Below, one piece after another: positions 15,701 through 18,086 of a stretch of 18,086 nucleotides of DNA (its first letter is position 1; each line of letters starts with the position of its first letter). The notes below the pieces were generated by a model. The model did no database searches. It was not told the origin of the DNA and saw only the letters and a list, made by a program, of their open reading frames with translations. The translations under genes were made by a program, and so were the position numbers. Source of the stretch: PVC group bacterium (lineage in GTDB: Bacteria > Verrucomicrobiota > Kiritimatiellia > SS1-B-03-39 > UBA6053); the NCBI GenBank assembly GCA_003565035.1, contig PXDP01000396.1:1-18086 (forward strand), given 5' to 3'.

Positions 15701-15948
15701 ATACGGCCTTTGTCTTCCAGGCCCCCGCCGGCCGCATGGCCCTCGATCTGTCCGCCAATGACCGCGCCCGCTTCCGGATCCTCTCCGGGGACAGCTCCGA
15801 AGTCATCGATTTCGAAGGCGGCCCGAACTACCAACGGGTCATGATCGACGCCGGCGATGCCCCCGTCCGCATCACCGCCCTCGGCCACACCAGCAGCCTC
15901 CGCTGGCTGCGGATCTTTCCTGCAGCCTATGCCGACCATGTGAATTAA
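12712..15948 (+). CDS. Secreted multidomain clan GH-A-like glycosidase, 1078 aa
   Basis: ATG 12712 follows GGAGA by 6 nt and begins a signal peptide (MHPLPKILSALPLMIAALCS, cleavage near AHA-QQ). The open frame continues upstream to 12283, but that part lies antisense to the regulator. Residues about 40-200 form a galactose-binding-like beta-domain. Residues about 283-398 resemble an F5/8 type C module (LTDGIDH, then STSLDGETFVPV, then ARHVRFDY). A (beta/alpha)8 barrel spans about 475-820, with acid/base E618 in SLWNEPN and nucleophile E746 in WMTETGYD. From about 928 a FGFDFGKG segment with GFGFEG resembles the small beta-module found at the N-terminus of rhamnogalacturonan acetylesterase-type proteins. 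The barrel is homologous to that of the 905-aa protein. GH39-like is a guess and the substrate is unknown. It is co-transcribed with the phosphoesterase 3 nt downstream. Confidence 0.85.
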   Translation: MHPLPKILSALPLMIAALCSAHAQQIPDTSRIAELPPGTGLALINALDDTRSIDQGRHNIQQIDSSIEPGKPGRLGTRMLRLRSISTGNNGKASYWLPADTSSVFDLFGFWIFLEDDHRVNQLGIEVTDGEGEMLLAMKDVRGQNGWHWVEFAPEDFRSSFNQPQHSGKLVQPLRRIGITWFAPHGENTFLADGLVGRTRSQGGDFALGIQTPHYFLHTDPVRAAVTLNNPTQTPRSVEITYKIQRDAHMHPPPPPHPDWGTDIAYGHPNQTWHDGALLDEGSLTDGIDHTYAETPWGHGSKGAMQQIDLQDTRNIEAMILHPADGNWLRFMNVSTSLDGETFVPVPGLQNINLRNLRHERILQPEAPVSARHVRFDYHDQGEGVQKITLPSLIRVFDGPANEDWLAPQTGDVVAEGRLRLEVAPGRFALGEILTPERPGPGAYLFSYTVNDGERTYGSWRHLFVRTPPVETLPAYGRFGLNVNSDTNARWFREMGISWVRYENHKWNFVSPEEGKYFFDGSVAPWRVPFDRHYESFRDNELNILPYLFQSPRWISSAEDPGHRRAAQHPPRDLSRFGEFVFQSVARYGSVVHPEEVLKTNDKKTGLNMIQVYSLWNEPNLDHPHYGHFIGPLTDYFEMFRYGAIAARQADPNVRVATAGFAGIDLDLIDQLASYTYANGRSPVEYADLLNAHHYTARQPPETARVNTNIQRGRDVVEGPTFEERVLRLDHWRRRNMPGKEMWMTETGYDTGGHESVSYREQASRIPRLLMIALGSGFDQVHLYRSSGSTPRKYEATGIFDDQWNPKPSAFSMAALIQEIDGYDLAVRLHHPDENVWMYGWKTGDDIVIGAWVLGDPVALGLDLGSATVTDSFGHRAARHVGPDFQLSDFPVYIRDMSNKETVRRLFDAGVQARRDLYAQRERMAASPGFGFDFGKGERVGAFDLGTVRRYRAILGQEAFSPEQGFGFEGNLDRITASERAWIRDDASRDELRLPQDTAFVFQAPAGRMALDLSANDRARFRILSGDSSEVIDFEGGPNYQRVMIDAGDAPVRITALGHTSSLRWLRIFPAAYADHVN

Positions 15949-15951
15949 GCC

Positions 15952-17172
15952 ATGATTATACGCCTCTTCATCCTCCTTGCCTCCGTCACCGGATTCCTCC
16001 ATGCGGAAGAAGCCGGAGCCCTCAACCCTGTCGGCCTCATGCTCACCTGGCAGAGGGACCCCACCACCACCATGACCATCGACTGGCAGCGGCGCGCGAA
16101 GGAACTGCACCGTCCCGCCGAACTCCAGTACCGCCCCCGGGGAGAAAAGGTCTGGCAGACCGTGGAAGCGGAACGCATCGATTTCCCCTTCTCCACCCGT
16201 AAAATCGACCGGGTTGAACTGACCGGCCTGCGCCCCGGAGGAGAATATGAATTCCGCGGGGACGCGGCCTCTCCGGTTTTCTATTTCCGCACCGCGCCCG
16301 CGCGGCTCGAAGGCCGCCTGCGCCTTGCGGTCGGCGGCGACATGCGGCATCGCCAAAGCCGGATGGAGGCCATCAACCGCGTGGCCATGGCCGAAGAACC
16401 CGACATCATTTACCTCGGCGGCGACTACGCCTACGCCGACGGCGCGGAAGACAAGCTCTACCGCTGGTACGAATACTTCGAGGCCGCCCGCAACAGCCTT
16501 ATCGCCCCCGACGGACGCGTCCCCCCCGTGGTCGGTGCCATCGGCAACCACGAAGTTCAGGGCGGCTACACCTGGGGACGCATGGTGAACGACGAGGCCC
16601 GCCGCCAGTTCGCCCCCTATTTCTATACCCTCTTCGCCTTTCCGGGCCTCCCCGGATACGGCGTGCTCGACTTTGGCGACTACCTCAGCCTCGTGGTGCT
16701 CGACTCCGACCACACCAACGAAATTCCCGGGGCCCAAACCGACTGGCTCCGCGCCACCCTCGCCGCCCGCACCCATGTCACGCATGTGCTGCCCACCTAC
16801 CACGTTCCCGCCTACCCCTCCCATCGCTCCTTCGACGACCGTGCCGCCAGCCTCGTCCGCAGTCACTGGCCGCCGCTGTTCGACGAATTCGGCATCCGTC
16901 TTGCCTTTGAGCACCACGATCACCTCTACAAACGCACCCACCCCATCCGCAACAACCGCATCGATCCCGAAGGGGTCATTTACATGGGCGACGGCGCCTG
17001 GGGGGTCTGGACGCGCGATCCCCATCCCGTCGACGAAACCTGGTATCTCAACCGGGCCGAAAACACCCTGCACGTCATCATGGTCGATCTCTATCCCGAC
17101 CGCCAGGAACTCTATGTGCTCAATCCCGACGGAATGCGCATCGATGAAACCGTCATCCACCTGGATGAATAA
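15952..17172 (+). CDS. Secreted purple-acid-phosphatase-like metallophosphoesterase
   Basis: 406 aa. A signal peptide (MIIRLFILLASVTGFLHA) is followed by a fibronectin-III-like domain (about 22-115) and a calcineurin-type metallophosphatase domain (about 122-350). All five metal-ligand motifs of purple acid phosphatases are visible: GDMRH (D130), GDYAY (D158, Y161), GNHE (N199, H200), TYHVPAY (H284) and HHDHLYKR (H322, H324). The predicted active site is therefore intact and dinuclear. The family hydrolyses phosphate mono- or diesters outside the cytoplasm; the substrate here is unknown. The start lies 3 nt after the glycosidase stop, so both are in one operon. A phosphatase paired with a glycosidase is uncommon and may mean a phosphorylated glycan or simply phosphate scavenging from the same material. 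Confidence 0.88.
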   Translation: MIIRLFILLASVTGFLHAEEAGALNPVGLMLTWQRDPTTTMTIDWQRRAKELHRPAELQYRPRGEKVWQTVEAERIDFPFSTRKIDRVELTGLRPGGEYEFRGDAASPVFYFRTAPARLEGRLRLAVGGDMRHRQSRMEAINRVAMAEEPDIIYLGGDYAYADGAEDKLYRWYEYFEAARNSLIAPDGRVPPVVGAIGNHEVQGGYTWGRMVNDEARRQFAPYFYTLFAFPGLPGYGVLDFGDYLSLVVLDSDHTNEIPGAQTDWLRATLAARTHVTHVLPTYHVPAYPSHRSFDDRAASLVRSHWPPLFDEFGIRLAFEHHDHLYKRTHPIRNNRIDPEGVIYMGDGAWGVWTRDPHPVDETWYLNRAENTLHVIMVDLYPDRQELYVLNPDGMRIDETVIHLDE

Positions 17173-17184
17173 CCCCAATTTTAA

Positions 17185-17194
17185 ATCATATCAG
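17185..17194 (-). promoter_or_regulatory. CTGATATGAT motif, copy 5
   Basis: Exact CTGATATGAT on the minus strand (ATCATATCAG as printed), between the phosphoesterase stop and the PEP-CTERM gene. It is opposite in direction to the downstream gene and centred about 98 bp before its start, upstream of the TTGACC/TACGAT promoter candidate. Confidence 0.45.
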
Positions 17195-17221
17195 TTATCC
17201 CCCCAAGCCGCTGCATATCCA

Positions 17222-17251
17222 TTGACCTTTCATGCATAGGCGGTGTACGAT
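17222..17251 (+). promoter_or_regulatory. Candidate promoter of the PEP-CTERM gene
   Basis: TTGACC (17222-17227) and TACGAT (17246-17251) are separated by 18 nt. The predicted start near 17258 leaves a leader of about 30 nt with an AAAGGAG ribosome-binding site at 17275-17281. Confidence 0.5.
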
Positions 17252-17287
17252 GTACAAAAGAAAACATTCATCCTAAAGGAGAAAAAC

Positions 17288-18025
17288 ATGAAATCAAAGA
17301 TACTCAGCATTGTAACGGCCCTGTTTTGCAGCACCGCCTTCGCCAGTCAAATTATTTTGATTGATTTTGGGAGCGCAGCGGGAGCGGGAGGAACGGGGTG
17401 GAATACTTTAGCCAGTGCATCTGCATCCCAAAACACTACATTTAGCCTCGAAGATTCAGACGGCCTGGCCAGTGGTTTATCAGTAGGTCCATTCACATCT
17501 GCAGGAGTTGATGGTGCAAGTGCGTCTCTTAATGTGACCACCACCAGTGGACCGGCAAGTTTACAATCCCAACATATTCCCACCTGGGCAAATGCAAATG
17601 CCATCAATGATCATTTTCTCCTGACCGGTGCAAACGCAACCGGAGGGTTTGCAATTACAGGACTGCAGGCCGGATGGACATATAATATAAATCTCGCAGT
17701 TTTTGCAGATGATGCCGAGCGTTTTGCTACCTATAATTTTGATGTTTATGATTCTGTTGACGAAAGCTATCGAAGTGTTGCCTCATTCGCGAACATCAAT
17801 TCCAGATACAATGTTTCACTGGAAAATTTCGGAAATGATTTATCCTTAAGTTTTACTGCTCTATCGAACGAAACAACCCTAAGGGTATTAGCTACCACAG
17901 GATCTGGAGGAGGGGATCGTGCCGCATTCAACGCCATGCAAATCACCGCCATCCCAGAGCCCTCCACGATTCTGCTGAGTCTTTTGGCCCTGGGCAGTGT
18001 GGCACTTTTCCGCCGTCGCAAATAA
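17288..18025 (+). CDS. PEP-CTERM sorting-domain protein, 245 aa
   Basis: ATG 17288 lies 6 nt after AAAGGAG, the clearest ribosome-binding site in the window, and starts a signal peptide (MKSKILSIVTALFCSTAFAS). An in-frame GTG at 17243 is rejected because it sits upstream of the predicted transcript. The mature part is Ser/Ala/Thr/Asn-rich and beta-rich, with no catalytic motif. It begins IILIDFGSAAGAGGTGWNTL, a pattern common in PVC PEP-CTERM proteins. The C-terminus has PEPST, a hydrophobic helix and a terminal RRRK, the exosortase-dependent sorting signal. It should be processed and anchored or released at the cell surface. Base composition is visibly AT-richer than the glycosidase genes, suggesting different origin or selection. 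Its function is unknown; a surface or matrix role is inferred. Confidence 0.85.
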   Translation: MKSKILSIVTALFCSTAFASQIILIDFGSAAGAGGTGWNTLASASASQNTTFSLEDSDGLASGLSVGPFTSAGVDGASASLNVTTTSGPASLQSQHIPTWANANAINDHFLLTGANATGGFAITGLQAGWTYNINLAVFADDAERFATYNFDVYDSVDESYRSVASFANINSRYNVSLENFGNDLSLSFTALSNETTLRVLATTGSGGGDRAAFNAMQITAIPEPSTILLSLLALGSVALFRRRK

Positions 18026-18046
18026 CTGCGGTAAAGAAACAGGAGC

Positions 18047-18064
18047 GCCAATCTCCGTATTGGC
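18047..18064. terminator. Hairpin GCCAAT-ctccgt-ATTGGC after the PEP-CTERM gene
   Basis: A perfect 6-bp stem with a 6-nt loop, 22 bp beyond the PEP-CTERM stop. It could end the transcript, but no T-run follows, so it is a weak terminator candidate. It may instead be part of a compound repeat with the next palindrome. Confidence 0.35.
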
Positions 18065-18068
18065 CAGC

Positions 18069-18086
18069 GGACGGCTACAGCCGTCC
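18069..18086. repeat. REP-like palindrome GGACGGCT-AC-AGCCGTCC at window end
   Basis: Eight-base perfect arms with a 2-nt centre reach the last base of the window, so the repeat may extend further. Together with the hairpin 4 bp upstream it forms a paired-palindrome block typical of intergenic REP-like elements. Confidence 0.4.

Noticed and set aside
12676..17178. 1500-codon open frame on the minus strand across the glycosidase and phosphoesterase genes
   Set aside because: The plus strand encodes two proteins with signal peptides, complete catalytic motifs and tight operon spacing. The antisense translation is Gly/Val/Ala-rich without domains, and such long antisense frames are common in GC-rich genes with biased codon use.

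Overview
The window looks like a carbohydrate-degradation region of a GC-rich bacterium of the PVC group, most likely Kiritimatiellota, Lentisphaerota or Verrucomicrobiota. This is inferred from protein content, not from any marker gene. The pointers are a GFTLIE pseudopilin carrying the H-X9-DG motif, a PEP-CTERM sorted protein, a GntR/LacI hybrid regulator and a high density of glycosidases on both strands. No tRNA, rRNA, CRISPR array or transposase gene was seen.

Layout. (1) 1-1433, minus: N-terminal part of a GH78 alpha-L-rhamnosidase that runs off the left edge. It is divergent from a GH28 polygalacturonase-type hydrolase (1554-2819, plus). Neither has a signal peptide, which suggests cytoplasmic trimming of imported rhamnogalacturonan-type oligosaccharides. 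(2) 2820-3120: a 301-bp regulatory region with one 18-bp palindrome and two tandem copies of a second palindrome. (3) 3121-6971, plus: a GH94 phosphorylase, an H-X9-DG pseudopilin overlapping it by 4 bp, and a small unknown membrane protein; probably one operon. (4) 6985-9702, minus: a secreted multidomain clan GH-A-like glycosidase with a CBM9-like C-terminus. (5) 9970-11523, plus: an AAA-ATPase-like/PD-(D/E)XK protein, probably accessory. (6) 11554-12540, minus: a GntR-HTH/LacI-sensor regulator, divergent from a secreted 1078-aa GH-A-like glycosidase (12712-15948) and a purple-acid-phosphatase-like metallophosphoesterase (15952-17172) that form an operon. (7) 17288-18025, plus: an AT-richer PEP-CTERM protein, followed by hairpins at the right edge.

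The genes fit a plant or algal polysaccharide utilisation locus. Secreted GH-A-like enzymes with binding modules would cut polymer outside the cytoplasmic membrane, and cytosolic GH78, GH28 and GH94 would finish the oligosaccharides. A sugar-responsive regulator sits in the middle. No transporter gene is visible, so uptake must be encoded elsewhere.

The most unusual signal is non-coding. The 10-mer CTGATATGAT or a one-mismatch version occurs once in each of the five promoter-bearing intergenic regions. In addition, three genes have a -10-like box only 6-7 nt upstream of the start codon, which suggests leaderless transcripts.
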